Shown: positions 20,816 to 30,601 of the stretch, piece by piece
Layout: each line of letters begins with the position of its first letter
How positions within the stretch are numbered: position 1 is the first letter of the stretch
DNA from: CAVXHV01 sp963761445
GTDB lineage: Bacteria; Planctomycetota; Planctomycetia; Isosphaerales; Isosphaeraceae
Reading direction: 5' to 3'
NCBI GenBank assembly: GCA_963761445.1
Contig: CAVXHV010000005.1
Span: forward strand, 2,418,001 to 2,482,000
Length of the DNA stretch: 64,000 bases
The notes under the pieces: model-generated
Told to the model about the DNA's origin: nothing
The model's database searches: none
Seen by the model: the letters and a program-made list of their open reading frames with translations, nothing else
Translations under genes and position numbers: made by a program

Positions 20816-22415
20816 ATGAACATGCGCGAAGATGGCGATGATAAAAGCCCGGCCGAGATGCGTCACCCTGCGGCACGTCATACGAAATTCGCTTTTTTTC
20901 GGAACTCTGTCCTCGTGGTCGTCGCCGCCGGGGCGTGCGTGTTGATCGCGGTTTGGTTCCTTCGCGAGCCGGTGGCGAGCCAGTCACCGGCAGAGTCAGG
21001 CGTGCCTCGGGCATTGCGATCCGGCGATCCCGGGGCGCGTGCGCAGGCGCTCCGCGACCTCGCCCAGGCGGGAATGGCCGATTGCGCGAAATCGATCCCT
21101 GCGGTGGTGGAAGCCATGAGTGATGCGGAGTGGTCGGTTCGAGCCGAGGCAGCCCAATCGCTGGGGATGCTCGGCTCGTATGCCGTATGGGCGAAGATGT
21201 CGGGCGTAGCGTCCCCGGGCTCCGATGACGAGCCGCTCAATGCCGCAAGCAAGGCGTTGCTCACGGCGCTGGCAAACGATGCTGACTCGGCGGTGCGTGC
21301 GGCGGCGGCCGGCTCGCTGGGCAACATCGCGGCGACTTCGCCCCGGCCGCCAACGTCCAAGGGAGCGTCGAAAAAAGGGGGAAAGGCCAGTGCCAAGGCG
21401 CCGGTCAAGTCGCCCGTCGACTACAATACCATCGTGGCGGCGCTCGATCACGGCCCTGGGCGATCACGATGCCGCCGTCCGCGCGGCCGCGGCCGCGGCC
21501 ATGGGCGCGGCCGGGCCCAAGGTTTCCCCTGAACCGCCCCCGCAGCTCGTCGCGGCGCTCAAAGACCCATCCGCGGTGACACGCGCGGCCGCCGGCGCTG
21601 CCCTTCCCGGCTTCGAGCGCGGCCTCGACCCCATCCTGCCGACCTTGATCCGGCTGGCCAGAGAGAACGATCCGACCGTGCACCAGGCATGCGTCGGGGC
21701 CCTGAATAAGATCAAGAAAACGGCCATATCGCCCGCCGCGGTCCCCGCCTTGATCGAGGGCCTCGATAACCCCGACAAGCAGGTTCGGATTCAAGCGATC
21801 ACGCTCCTGACACGATTCGGCCAAGCGGCCAAGGATGCGGTCCCTCGTTTGATCGCCGTGCTGGACGAGCCGCTTGCCAGCGACGGCACGACCATGGGAG
21901 GTGGGCGCTCGGCTCTCGTGCGGTTCACCGGCCCCGCTCACGAAGCTGCCAAGGCGCTGGGCCAAATCGTGCCGGGCTCGCCCCTGGCAGATAAATCCGT
22001 CGCGGCTCTATCCCGGGTCGTGCGCGGCGAGGCCCGCCAGCGACGCGCCTCGGCTGCCGACGCGCTGGGCAAGTTCGGCGCGGCCGCCGCACCCGCTGTC
22101 CCCGACCTCGTCAAGATGCTGGAGCAGGCCAGTGACGGCAAAAGCATGACGGGGAGCACCGACGCCGATGCCGCCTCAAGCGCGCTTCGCGACATTGCCG
22201 CTGACGCATCAACATCGAAGACCGTGTTGAACGCGCTCAAAGAATCGCTCCGGTCCGGGCCCAAAGCGTCGCGCGTCGCCGTCGTCGAAACGATTGGAGA
22301 GCTCGGGCCCAAGGCGGCCAGCGCCGCTCCCGAGATCGAGGCTCTGAAAACCGACCCCGATCCCAACCTCCAGAAGGCCGCCACCGAGGCGCTTCAAGCA
22401 CTCGGTCGAAAATAA
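20816..22415 (+). CDS. HEAT-repeat membrane-anchored protein, one frameshift
   Basis: ATG 20816 after GAGAGGA. N-terminal helix SVLVVVAAGACVLIAVWF (about residues 31-48), then HEAT repeats (AEWSVRAEAAQSLGML; DADSAVRAAAAGSLGNI). A Lys/Ala/Ser-rich insert follows. The frame changes near 21455, where ALGDHDAAVRAAAAAAMG continues the repeats to ALQALGRK. About 530 residues in total. HEAT solenoids bind proteins; no enzymatic motif is visible. It follows module 1 by 149 bases and may be its last gene or independent. Confidence 0.83.
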
Positions 22416-22942
22416 ATCGTGTTCGATCTTTGTGCGGGAGTGCCCAATCCGCGAGCGTCGGGGCGACGAGGCATGCGATCGCCATTTACAAACCTTCGAG
22501 AAAGAAGTGCGTTTCTTTCCTGTCATAGCAACGAGTTATAGTTTTTCATCTCCTAGTTCCTTCGATCATGGTATCGGGTTTGCAATAGGAAATCGGTTAG
22601 ATGCCACAAGACTATTGACTCCGGTGCTTCACAGTAGATATTTTGAATAACCACGAAATCGTCATTCGACCACTCGTTAGCAGCTCCCCTGGGCTTTTGA
22701 CTCTCGGCGCATTGCTCGGCAACACCTGGCGACATTGGCGGCATGGTTGCGCATCCGATGTGAGCCGAAGGAATTTCGAGCACGCGGCCGGGCCGACTCA
22801 AACATAAGATCCAGTTCGCGGCCGTGTGCCGGTCAGAGTTTGACCGGCTTCTTGTGCTTCGCTTGGGCGTGCCGGTTTCGCTGTTGGGCCTGATTGCACC
22901 ACACCACTAGGGCGCGAACTTTTCTTTGGAGACTTCAGTTTC
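22416..22942. other. Intergenic region without a supported gene
   Basis: 527 bases, with a locally AT-rich patch at about 22505-22660 unlike the surroundings. TTGACT (22615-22620) with GATATT 16 bases later is a weak promoter candidate for the lipoprotein/DUF1559 pair downstream. No convincing coding sequence or structure seen. Confidence 0.5.
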
Positions 22943-23215
22943 ATGTGTCATCTTTTTCTCCGTAACGTTTCCAGGCCGGCGCTGAGGCTTCTGCCGCTTG
23001 GGTTGGTTTTCGCAGCCGCCCTCGTTGTCGGCTGCGACTCCAGTGGCGACCCGAGCAACCCCGAGGCCCAGAAGGCCATTGCTGCCAGCAGAGAGAACAT
23101 CCAGAAGACCGACGCGGCGGCCAGCGAACAGCTCAAGAAGAATTCCAAGGGGGGCAAGGGCGCAACCTCTGTGAAGAATATCAAAGGCGCCATCAAAACC
23201 CCGGGAGCGGAGTGA
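22943..23215 (+). CDS. Small lipoprotein preceding the DUF1559 gene, module 2
   Basis: 90 residues. Signal peptide ends in LVVGCDSSG (lipobox LVVGC). The mature part is hydrophilic and Lys/Ala-rich (EAQKAIAASRENIQKTDAAA), predicted helical. Its end matches the restored end of the lipoprotein at 16042. It is 66 bases before the DUF1559 start, so probably co-transcribed. Role unknown; periplasmic partner of the pseudopilin is a guess. Confidence 0.8.
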   Translation: MCHLFLRNVSRPALRLLPLGLVFAAALVVGCDSSGDPSNPEAQKAIAASRENIQKTDAAASEQLKKNSKGGKGATSVKNIKGAIKTPGAE

Positions 23216-23281
23216 ACACAGCCAATTTCACAGTCGTTTTTCAGTCTTTTCCGATTTTTTTTCTTTTGAGGAGTGAACTCA

Positions 23282-24415
23282 ATGATTAAACCCATCGGCC
23301 GTCGGCTGAAGCCGCGTGGCTTCACCCTGATCGAGCTACTGGTCGTCATCGCGATTATCGCCGTGCTGATCGCACTGCTTCTGCCCGCGGTTCAATCCGC
23401 TCGCGAAGCAGCTCGCCGCGCCCAGTGCATCAACAATTTGAAGCAGCTTGGGCTGGCGACTCATAACTATCTCCAGGCTAACAACGTCTTCCCTCAGGGA
23501 ATTCAGTGGCAAGTCGTCCCGGGCTCCGGCTGCTGGACGAGCGGAAGCTGCTTGGTGGCCATGTCGGGCTACTTTGAACAGGGAACCGTGTTCAATTCCG
23601 CCAACTTCAGCCAGAACATGTACGCTGCGGCCAACACCACGCTTTCGGGTGTCGGCATCTCCATGTTGTGGTGCCCGAGCGACCCCCTCGTCGCCAACCT
23701 TTACACGTATCCCGCTGGTGCGGTCGGCACGCTGCCCGGTTCGACACTGCCGATGCACTACACGTCTTACGGCATGAACTCGGGTGAGTTCTTTATCTTC
23801 GACCAGACCAATGCCGTCGTCCAGGCGAACTGCCAGGCCACGGCCGACGCAGCACCGGGCGAACAGCAGATGAACGGGCTCGTCTACTACCTGAGCCACG
23901 TCAGCTTGGCCGGCATCACCGACGGCACGAGCAACACGTTCCTTGCCGCGGAGCGCGGCCACGGAAGATTCCCCGCTGGTGACGTCAATTGCTGGAACTG
24001 GTGGACCTCCGGCAACTACGGCGACACCATGTTCTGCACGCTCTACGGCATCAACGTGTGGTTCAAACCACCGTTCAACCTCACCGCCGCCTCCGCCAGC
24101 ACCGGCATCTGCGCCGGTACGACCGGCCCCGACGAGTTCGTCTCCTCGCCGGGTAGCTTCCACCCCGGCGGCGCCAACATCGGCTTCGCTGACGGGTCCG
24201 TCAAGTTCATCAAGGATTCGATCTCCAGTTGGACGATCAATCCGTCCACCGTCGGAAGTCCAGGTGCCCCGTCCTACGCATGCCTCCCGCGTGGCGTGTC
24301 GCAGGGCACCACGGATGCAAGCACCTACATCATTCCCATCGGCACCCAGATCGGCGTGCTCCAGCAGCTCTCGACGCGTAACGGCGGCGAAGTTGTCAGC
24401 GCTGATCAGTACTGA
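23282..24415 (+). CDS. DUF1559 pseudopilin-like protein, module 2
   Basis: ATG 23282, eight bases after GAGGAG, is preferred to the GTG at 23273. N-terminus RGFTLIELLVVIAIIAVLI with processing site G/F, then AREAARRAQCINNLKQLGLA. C-terminal FHPGGANIGFADGSVKFIKD and final TRNGGEVVSADQY as in module 1. 377 residues, frame intact. Followed by its own terminator. Confidence 0.95.
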   Translation: MIKPIGRRLKPRGFTLIELLVVIAIIAVLIALLLPAVQSAREAARRAQCINNLKQLGLATHNYLQANNVFPQGIQWQVVPGSGCWTSGSCLVAMSGYFEQGTVFNSANFSQNMYAAANTTLSGVGISMLWCPSDPLVANLYTYPAGAVGTLPGSTLPMHYTSYGMNSGEFFIFDQTNAVVQANCQATADAAPGEQQMNGLVYYLSHVSLAGITDGTSNTFLAAERGHGRFPAGDVNCWNWWTSGNYGDTMFCTLYGINVWFKPPFNLTAASASTGICAGTTGPDEFVSSPGSFHPGGANIGFADGSVKFIKDSISSWTINPSTVGSPGAPSYACLPRGVSQGTTDASTYIIPIGTQIGVLQQLSTRNGGEVVSADQY

Positions 24416-24460
24416 CACGAAGCCCGGCTCGACATCGAGCACGAGCTAACTCCCGACCAG

Positions 24461-24496
24461 AGAGAGCCAAGGTTCACGCCTTGGCTTTCTCTTTTT
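24461..24496 (+). terminator. Rho-independent terminator after DUF1559 module 2
   Basis: Stem AGAGAGCCAAGG / CCTTGGCTTTCT (one G-U pair) with a TTCACG loop and a following CTTTTT. It corresponds in position and design to the terminator after module 1 and precedes the TPR gene. Confidence 0.85.
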
Positions 24497-24520
24497 CCAC
24501 TTTGGGCGACGGCTTGGGTC

Positions 24521-25879
24521 GTGAGCCAATCATGGGCCGGCAACCTGCAAAGTCTCGTGCAAGCGCACAAGCAATCGAGCGCCAGGCCGAATCTTGCGAA
24601 GCCGCAGGGAAATCGGCGCAGAGCCACATGGCTTTTGATTCCCGGCTGCGTCGCTTTGTTCGTTGCGGTCGGCGCATGGCCGCTTTGGAGATTGACTCAT
24701 CCGGCAGCGAATCCGGATGAGATCTGGCAGCGGGCGCAGCAAAGCTTCCGCGAGCGCCGATATGAACAGGTCGCCGCTGACCTGGCCCAGCTCGGCCAAC
24801 TGCGGCCGCCCACACCGCTGGACTGGTTCCTGCGGGCCGAGCTCGCGGCAATTCAAGACCACCTGGAAGAAGCGCTCGCCGATCTTGAGCACGTACCGGA
24901 CGACCACCCGATTGCCGCAGAAGGGCATCTGATCGCCGGCCAGATCGAGCACCGGCGCAACCGGGTTCGGTATGCGGAGCGCGCCTTTCTGGACGCCCTG
25001 CGCCTTGACCCATCGATGGCGCTGGCGCACCGCGAGCTGATACGCATCTACGGGATTCAAGTACGCCGGCGCGAATTCAACCTCCAGTTTCAAGCCCTCC
25101 AGAGCTTGATGAGCCTGCCATTCGATGACGTGTACCACTGGACGGCGGGACGGAACAACCTTTGGGACGTTGCGGCAGTCCTTGATGACCTGACTCGGTT
25201 CGTGGCCGCCGATGCCGACGACCGTTGGTCGCGGCTGGCCCTCGCGGATGTTTTTCGGCGAATGGGTCGTGGCGCCCAATCCTTATCAACCCTCAGTGTG
25301 CTGCCGCAGGATGACCCCGAAGCCGTCGCCATTCGCGCGCAGATCGCACTCGATGAGCAGGACGGCAAGGATGCCGATCGGTTGCTCGCGGCCGGGCCCC
25401 TCGACAACCCCACACTGGCACGATTACGCGGCCGCAAGGCGCTTGCCATCCGCGACGTCCCTGCCGCCATTCGAGATTTCCGGATCGCTTATGCCGCCGA
25501 TCCCGACGACTCCGAGACGCTCAATGGGCTGCGCGTAGCGTACTGGTTAAGCGGAGACGAAAACGAAGCTAAATCCTTCAAGGAAACCGCGGCCAATCTC
25601 GCCAGGCTCAATACGCTGCTCCAGCGCGGTTGCGCCGAAGGGGCCAAGACAGACCTGAACCTCATGCGCGAATTCGGCATCACCTGCGCCGCGCTCCACC
25701 GCGACAGCGAGGCGCGAGCCTGGCTGGGACTGGTGATCGCCGCCAACCCCTTCGACTCCGAGGCTCAAAAGGCTCTCTTTCGCCTGAACGCGGCCGATCG
25801 CCCTCTTGGGCCTGGTTCAGACGCAGGTAACAGCCCTGGACACGCCTCAAGTGCAACCGCCCAGCCAGTGTCTCCGTAG
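24521..25879 (+). CDS. TPR-repeat membrane protein, module 2
   Basis: GTG start at 24521. Membrane helix at about residues 40-58 (LLIPGCVALFVAVGAWPLW), then TPR-like repeats (AERAFLDALRLDPSMALAH; FRIAYAADPDDSETLNGL). 452 residues. Paralog of the protein at 19383; here no CRTAC1 gene intervenes, so module 2 is the shorter version. The terminator just upstream implies expression by read-through or a separate promoter. Confidence 0.87.
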   Translation: MSQSWAGNLQSLVQAHKQSSARPNLAKPQGNRRRATWLLIPGCVALFVAVGAWPLWRLTHPAANPDEIWQRAQQSFRERRYEQVAADLAQLGQLRPPTPLDWFLRAELAAIQDHLEEALADLEHVPDDHPIAAEGHLIAGQIEHRRNRVRYAERAFLDALRLDPSMALAHRELIRIYGIQVRRREFNLQFQALQSLMSLPFDDVYHWTAGRNNLWDVAAVLDDLTRFVAADADDRWSRLALADVFRRMGRGAQSLSTLSVLPQDDPEAVAIRAQIALDEQDGKDADRLLAAGPLDNPTLARLRGRKALAIRDVPAAIRDFRIAYAADPDDSETLNGLRVAYWLSGDENEAKSFKETAANLARLNTLLQRGCAEGAKTDLNLMREFGITCAALHRDSEARAWLGLVIAANPFDSEAQKALFRLNAADRPLGPGSDAGNSPGHASSATAQPVSP

Positions 25880-26233
25880 CGTGGCTGCAACCCACCAGCG
25901 CACATAGCATTTCAACCGTTGGGTTGTAACCGCCCTTCGTGCTGAGAAGCACCGAGCGTGAGACCTCACGCTCACTTCCGTTGATTCCGAACGACTTCTC
26001 GACGTCTATCCAGGATGTAAACGTTTAATGAATAAGCACTTACAATGATAGTGGGCTCGGTTTCCCAGCGCTGGCCAGACGGCCTTGGCACGCCAGTTCC
26101 TCGATGTCGGGACTCGTCTTGTACAATTGTCATTTTGCGATAGAATCGCCGCGCCATCTCTGTCAGAATAGGGGAGATAACCTCCCCGGCGGGGGCCGAG
26201 CCCCTCCTCAAGCTCGATCAGACAGGAAGCCGG
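25880..26233. other. Intergenic region upstream of the efflux operon
   Basis: 354 bases. Near 25876-25900 is a degenerate relative of the palindromic repeat seen at 56496 (GTAGCGTGGCTGCAACCCAC). AT-rich around 26010-26060. A promoter candidate is listed separately. No gene supported. Confidence 0.5.
26119..26146 (+). promoter_or_regulatory. Candidate sigma70-type promoter of the TolC/HlyD/MacB operon
   Basis: TTGTAC (26119-26124), 16-base spacer, TAGAAT (26141-26146, five of six to TATAAT). About 88 bases upstream of the first gene. The -35 box is a partial match. Confidence 0.4.
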
Positions 26234-29004
26234 ATGCAGGCGATTGCACGTGCAATCGGGACCCCGCGCAAGCGCGGCCCGATCGAGATCGCTGTGGATT
26301 GGACCGCTACTGGCGCTTGCCGCGCTCGTGGCCACCGTCGGCTGTACGCGCTCGTATTACCACAATTATGCCGATAACGACGTCTACCACATCCTCAAGG
26401 AGCGGCTCTTCGACTGGCGGTGGCAGGTCCCCGAGCGGCCGGTGGAGGCGCCGCCCATTTCCCGAATGGCCGACCTGAACGACCCCAATCACGAGCCGCT
26501 CATCACCGACGAAGTGGCCGCCCGGAAGTTTCAGGTCTCGTCGCGGTTCCCGTTCGAATACCGCGGCTGGAACAAGCGCGGCATTACACCGATCGAAGAC
26601 CTTTCGTGGCAGCCTTATGTCCCGCTCGAATCCGACGGCAAAGTCCTGCTCAGCAAAGATTCGATCATGCGGATCGCCATGGTGAACAGCCGGGATTACC
26701 AGTTCGCGTTCGAGAACGTTTATCTGTCGGCGCTCTCGCTCACGCTGGCGCGGTTTCAATTCATGGTTCAGGGCTACAGCAATTGGGGGCGCGTTCTATT
26801 CGCCTTTGACCGCAGGATCGATCATCTCGACGAGTCCGACGAGTGAGATTGGCAACGTCTCCGCGGGCGGAGCATCCGGCACGACTGCCGCAGCCACGGC
26901 CGCACAGGAGGGCTCAGCCGGCGTGGCTGCCGCGGCCACACCCACACCCAAGCTGCCCACGCCGAACTTGAACAATCAGCTTCAACTCGCCGCCGCCAAC
27001 GGCTTCCTCCTGAACTTGATGTCGGGTGGCCAACTTCTGGTGAACCTGGCCAACAGCATCGTGTTTGAATACTCGAACAAGGGCGTGCAGATGGTCAGCC
27101 CGAACCTGACTGTCGCTTTCGCCCAGCCGCTGTTGCGCGGGGCCTGGGCACGCATCGTCACTCAGGGTCTCTCGCTTCAGGAGCGCACCGTTCTTTACAA
27201 CCTGCGTTATTTCGCCGAGTTCCGCCGTCAGTTCTACGTCGGCCTGGTTACCGGATCCGGTGGATCCACGCTCGAATCCTCGTATAGCCCATCGACGGGG
27301 TACCTTGCTCTGCTCAACCAGCTTCAGGGCATTCGCAACCTGGAGAAGAACGTCAAGTCGTCAAGGCAAAACCTCACCTTACTCGAGGCGGAGTTTCCGC
27401 AGTCGAAAAGTGCCCTCGATGTTTCCCTCGTCGCCAACCAGTACCAGGGTTTTCAGGCTTCGCTCCTCTCCGCGCAGGCACAACTGATGACCCAGCTCGA
27501 CTTGTTCAAAATCAATCTCGGGGTGCCACCCGAGGTCGAAGTGCGAATCGACGATTCACCCCTGGACCAGTTCGAGCTCAACGACGAGCGTCTGGACGCC
27601 ATGCGCGCCCGCACCGATGCGCTGTTGCTGCGGGTCGTTCAAACCGAAGAGCTTCCCCGGACCGAGCTCGCCGATGTGGCCCGCCAGCTCCAAAAAATGT
27701 ACGAAGAGCTCGAGACGATTCACGACCAGGTCGTGCTCGAGTCGCAGCGATGGCAGAAGAAACTTGACGCGGCCAGCAAGCAGGGCTTTGAAGGCGCGGA
27801 TGGCCTTCACAGGAAAGAGATCTTCGAGCGGGAGCGCACGCTGTCGGCAAAACTGAAGCAGACGCTCTCCGAGATCAACGAAGACATCGACAAGGGTCAG
27901 GACAATATCGCAACGTTCTTTGCCCAGCTCGACAATGCAGCTCTCAAGGATGCGACTCAGAAGCTCTACAGGCTGGTCAGCAAGGAATTCCGTGCCGTTT
28001 TCTCCGCCGTCTCGGTCACCCAGACTCGGATCCGCGTTTTCTTGATCGAGTTTGCCCCCGTCGATCTGACGGTCAACCAGGCGATCCAGATCGCGCTGGG
28101 CAATCGCCTGGATCTTCAGAACTCACTCGCGTTCGTCACCGACGCGTGGCGCGCTGTCGAGGTCGACGCTAATCAGCTTCGGGGCTTCCTGAATTTCGTT
28201 TACAACGGCAATTTCAGCGAAACTCCCAACCACAATGGGTTGTTCCACTTTGATGCCGGCAACAACGTGCAGACTTTCGGCTTGCAATTCGATGCCCCGA
28301 TCAACCGCCGGGCCGAGCGAAACCAGTATCGTTCCGACCAGATCCAGTACCAGCGGGCGCGTCGTGCCTACATGCTCAACCGCGACCAGATCGTCCAGGA
28401 GATCCGCAGCGACATGCGTAATCTCGTCCTGTGGCAGCGGACGTTCGAGATCAACCGCGAGCAAATCCTCTCGGCCGCGACCCAGCTCGAGTCGGCCGAG
28501 GAGGAAGTACGGGTTCCCGTGGACGCCAACCCTTCCGCCACTCTGAGCCTTTTGAATGCACTCAACGCCGTGCTCGCCGCCCGGAACTCGCTGATCTCGA
28601 CCTGGGTCTTTTACGAGACAAACCGACTGAGCCTTTATCGCGACTTTGACCTCATGGACATCGACGCCAACGGGGTGTGGACCAATGAAAACGACCCGAC
28701 CGCCATCAACATCGCTCTCGAACATGCAAAATCCGCTCCAGCCTTCAGCCTCACCATTCCCGCACGAATCCCCGACCTCTCACCCGGAGTTCCCTCCGAC
28801 AGCACGTTCTACATCGACGTCGAGCCCGGCGGGAAACCCAACGAGCCTCCCGACGCAGGACGGGCTCCCATCGAAGACGAGCCCGACATCACCCCACTCC
28901 CGGGAGGGCGAGGCGCAGCCGAACCTGATCGACCCGGAGTCCCTCCTCCCCCAGCGCCAGCGGGTGGTCCCGGCCCCTTCGCCCCGCCCCGGGCCGCTCC
29001 GTAG
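26234..29004 (+). CDS. TolC-family outer-membrane efflux lipoprotein, frameshifted
   Basis: ATG 26234 follows AGGAAG at six bases but its frame changes almost at once; GTG 26250 starts the frame with the signal peptide (IGPLLALAALVATVGC, lipobox TVGC). The frame changes again near 26840. The rest is one long open frame of TolC-type helices (FAQPLLRGAWARIVTQGLSL; VDANPSATLSLLNALNAVLA) with an extra periplasmic helical region of about 150 residues and a Pro/Gly-rich tail. About 920 residues, long for TolC. Together with the adaptor and permease downstream it should form a tripartite exporter spanning the envelope. Substrate unknown. Confidence 0.82.
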
Positions 29005-30556
29005 ACGATCCGGGATTGCGAAGCGGCTGATCGGCCTGGCCTGCGGCGTGGTGCTGGTCGGCGTTCTCGCCTACTTGGGCCCCATGCTCCCCTGGCCGGG
29101 CTCGTCAAGCGGCGACGCGCCGCTGCTCTCTGAAGTTCGCAAGGCCACGCTCACGATCACCGTCACCGAGCGCGGCAACCTGGAAAGCTGCGTCACCGTC
29201 GATGGGATCTGCGAGGTCAACGCCGAGAAGATCAAGATCATCAGCCTGATTCCCGAGGGCACCAAGGTCAAGAAGGGCGACATCGTCTGCAAGTTTGACT
29301 CCTCCGAAATCGACAAGAACCTCGCCGCGCAGGACATCAAGGTCAAGCAGGCCATCGCCAAGATCGAAACCTCTCAGCAGGAGCTGGAAATCCAGCGCAA
29401 CAAGGGAGAAAGCGACATCATCGCCGCCAGAGTCGAGATGACCCTGGCCAAGCTCGACCTGGAAAAGTACGTCGAAGGCGACTACAAGGCCGAGACGACC
29501 AAGCAGAAGGGCGAGATCCGGCTCAAGGAGAAAGATCTCCGAGAGGCGAAGAACAAACTCGATCAATATCGGGCGCTCTTCAAGAAGGGGCTGAAGGCCC
29601 AGGAGCTGGTGACGGTTCAAGAATCGGCCGTGGCCCAGACCGAGCTCCAGTATGAAAGTGCCAAGCTCGAGCTGGAGGTGAAGCAGAAATACGACTACAA
29701 GAAGAAGACCACCGAGTTCAGCTCGAAGGCCGAGCAGGCGTCGAAAAAGATCGAGCAGGCCGTGGCCACTTTGAAGGCGCAGATGTCCAAGGCCACCAGC
29801 GAGAATGAATCAGCCAGAGGCACCGCCGACATCGAGGAGCGGCAGTTGAAGGAGTTCATCAAGCAGAAAGACAAGACCGTCATCCGCGCCGGCCAGGACG
29901 GCGTGGTCGCCTATGCCAACGACGCCTGGTACGACTCGAGCCGCCAGATCAAAGAGGGTGCAACGGTCTATTCGCTCCAGCGAGTCTTCACTCTTCCCGA
30001 CATGACCAAGATGCAGGTGAAGCTCAACATTCACGAGTCGTTGATCAAGAAGATCAAAGTCGGGCAGAAGTGCGAGATCCGCATCGAATCATTCCCGGGC
30101 ATCGTCTTCGAAGGCACCGTCACGACGGTGTCTCAGCTCGCCGACTCGACGCGCCCCTGGATGAACGGTGGCGTCAAGCAGTACCCGGCCGTCGTCAAGC
30201 TCAAGGACCTCAAATCGCAGGAAGTAAAGCCCGGGATGACCGCCGAGGCCAAGGTGCTCGTAGGCATGCTCGAAAACGTGCTGGTCGTGCCGGTGCAGTC
30301 GGTCGCCGAGCACAAAGGCGAGTTCTTCGCATTCGTCGCCAGGGCGGGACAGATCAAACTTCAGAAAGTGAAGATCGGCGACAACAACGAGACCCACGTC
30401 CAGATCCTCGAGGGGCTCGTCCAGGGCGATCGGGTCGCGCTCGACGCGCGGCTGCGGGCCCTCGCCGAGTTCAAACTCGACGATCAGAAGGGCATCGACG
30501 CCAAGCTGCCAGGCGCGCAACCCTCGGGTTCCGCGACTAGCCCGACGGCACACTGA
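28964..30556 (+). CDS. HlyD/MacA-type membrane fusion protein
   Basis: GTG 28964 is the best start in frame; it overlaps the end of the TolC gene by 41 bases. N-terminal helix IGLACGVVLVGVLAYLG, then a barrel-sandwich (lipoyl-like) half, a coiled-coil hairpin of about 180 residues rich in K/E/Q (about residues 110-310), then the second half (VIRAGQDGVVAYANDAWYDS) and beta-barrel/membrane-proximal domains (GQKCEIRIESFPGIVFEG; NVLVVPVQSVAEHKGEFF). About 530 residues. Bridges the inner-membrane permease and the TolC-like protein. Confidence 0.88.
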   Translation: MVPAPSPRPGPLRRRSGIAKRLIGLACGVVLVGVLAYLGPMLPWPGSSSGDAPLLSEVRKATLTITVTERGNLESCVTVDGICEVNAEKIKIISLIPEGTKVKKGDIVCKFDSSEIDKNLAAQDIKVKQAIAKIETSQQELEIQRNKGESDIIAARVEMTLAKLDLEKYVEGDYKAETTKQKGEIRLKEKDLREAKNKLDQYRALFKKGLKAQELVTVQESAVAQTELQYESAKLELEVKQKYDYKKKTTEFSSKAEQASKKIEQAVATLKAQMSKATSENESARGTADIEERQLKEFIKQKDKTVIRAGQDGVVAYANDAWYDSSRQIKEGATVYSLQRVFTLPDMTKMQVKLNIHESLIKKIKVGQKCEIRIESFPGIVFEGTVTTVSQLADSTRPWMNGGVKQYPAVVKLKDLKSQEVKPGMTAEAKVLVGMLENVLVVPVQSVAEHKGEFFAFVARAGQIKLQKVKIGDNNETHVQILEGLVQGDRVALDARLRALAEFKLDDQKGIDAKLPGAQPSGSATSPTAH

Positions 30557-30601
30557 GACTGCTCACTCGAAGCGCGATCGCAACGGCCGGGAACTTCTGT
30601 C

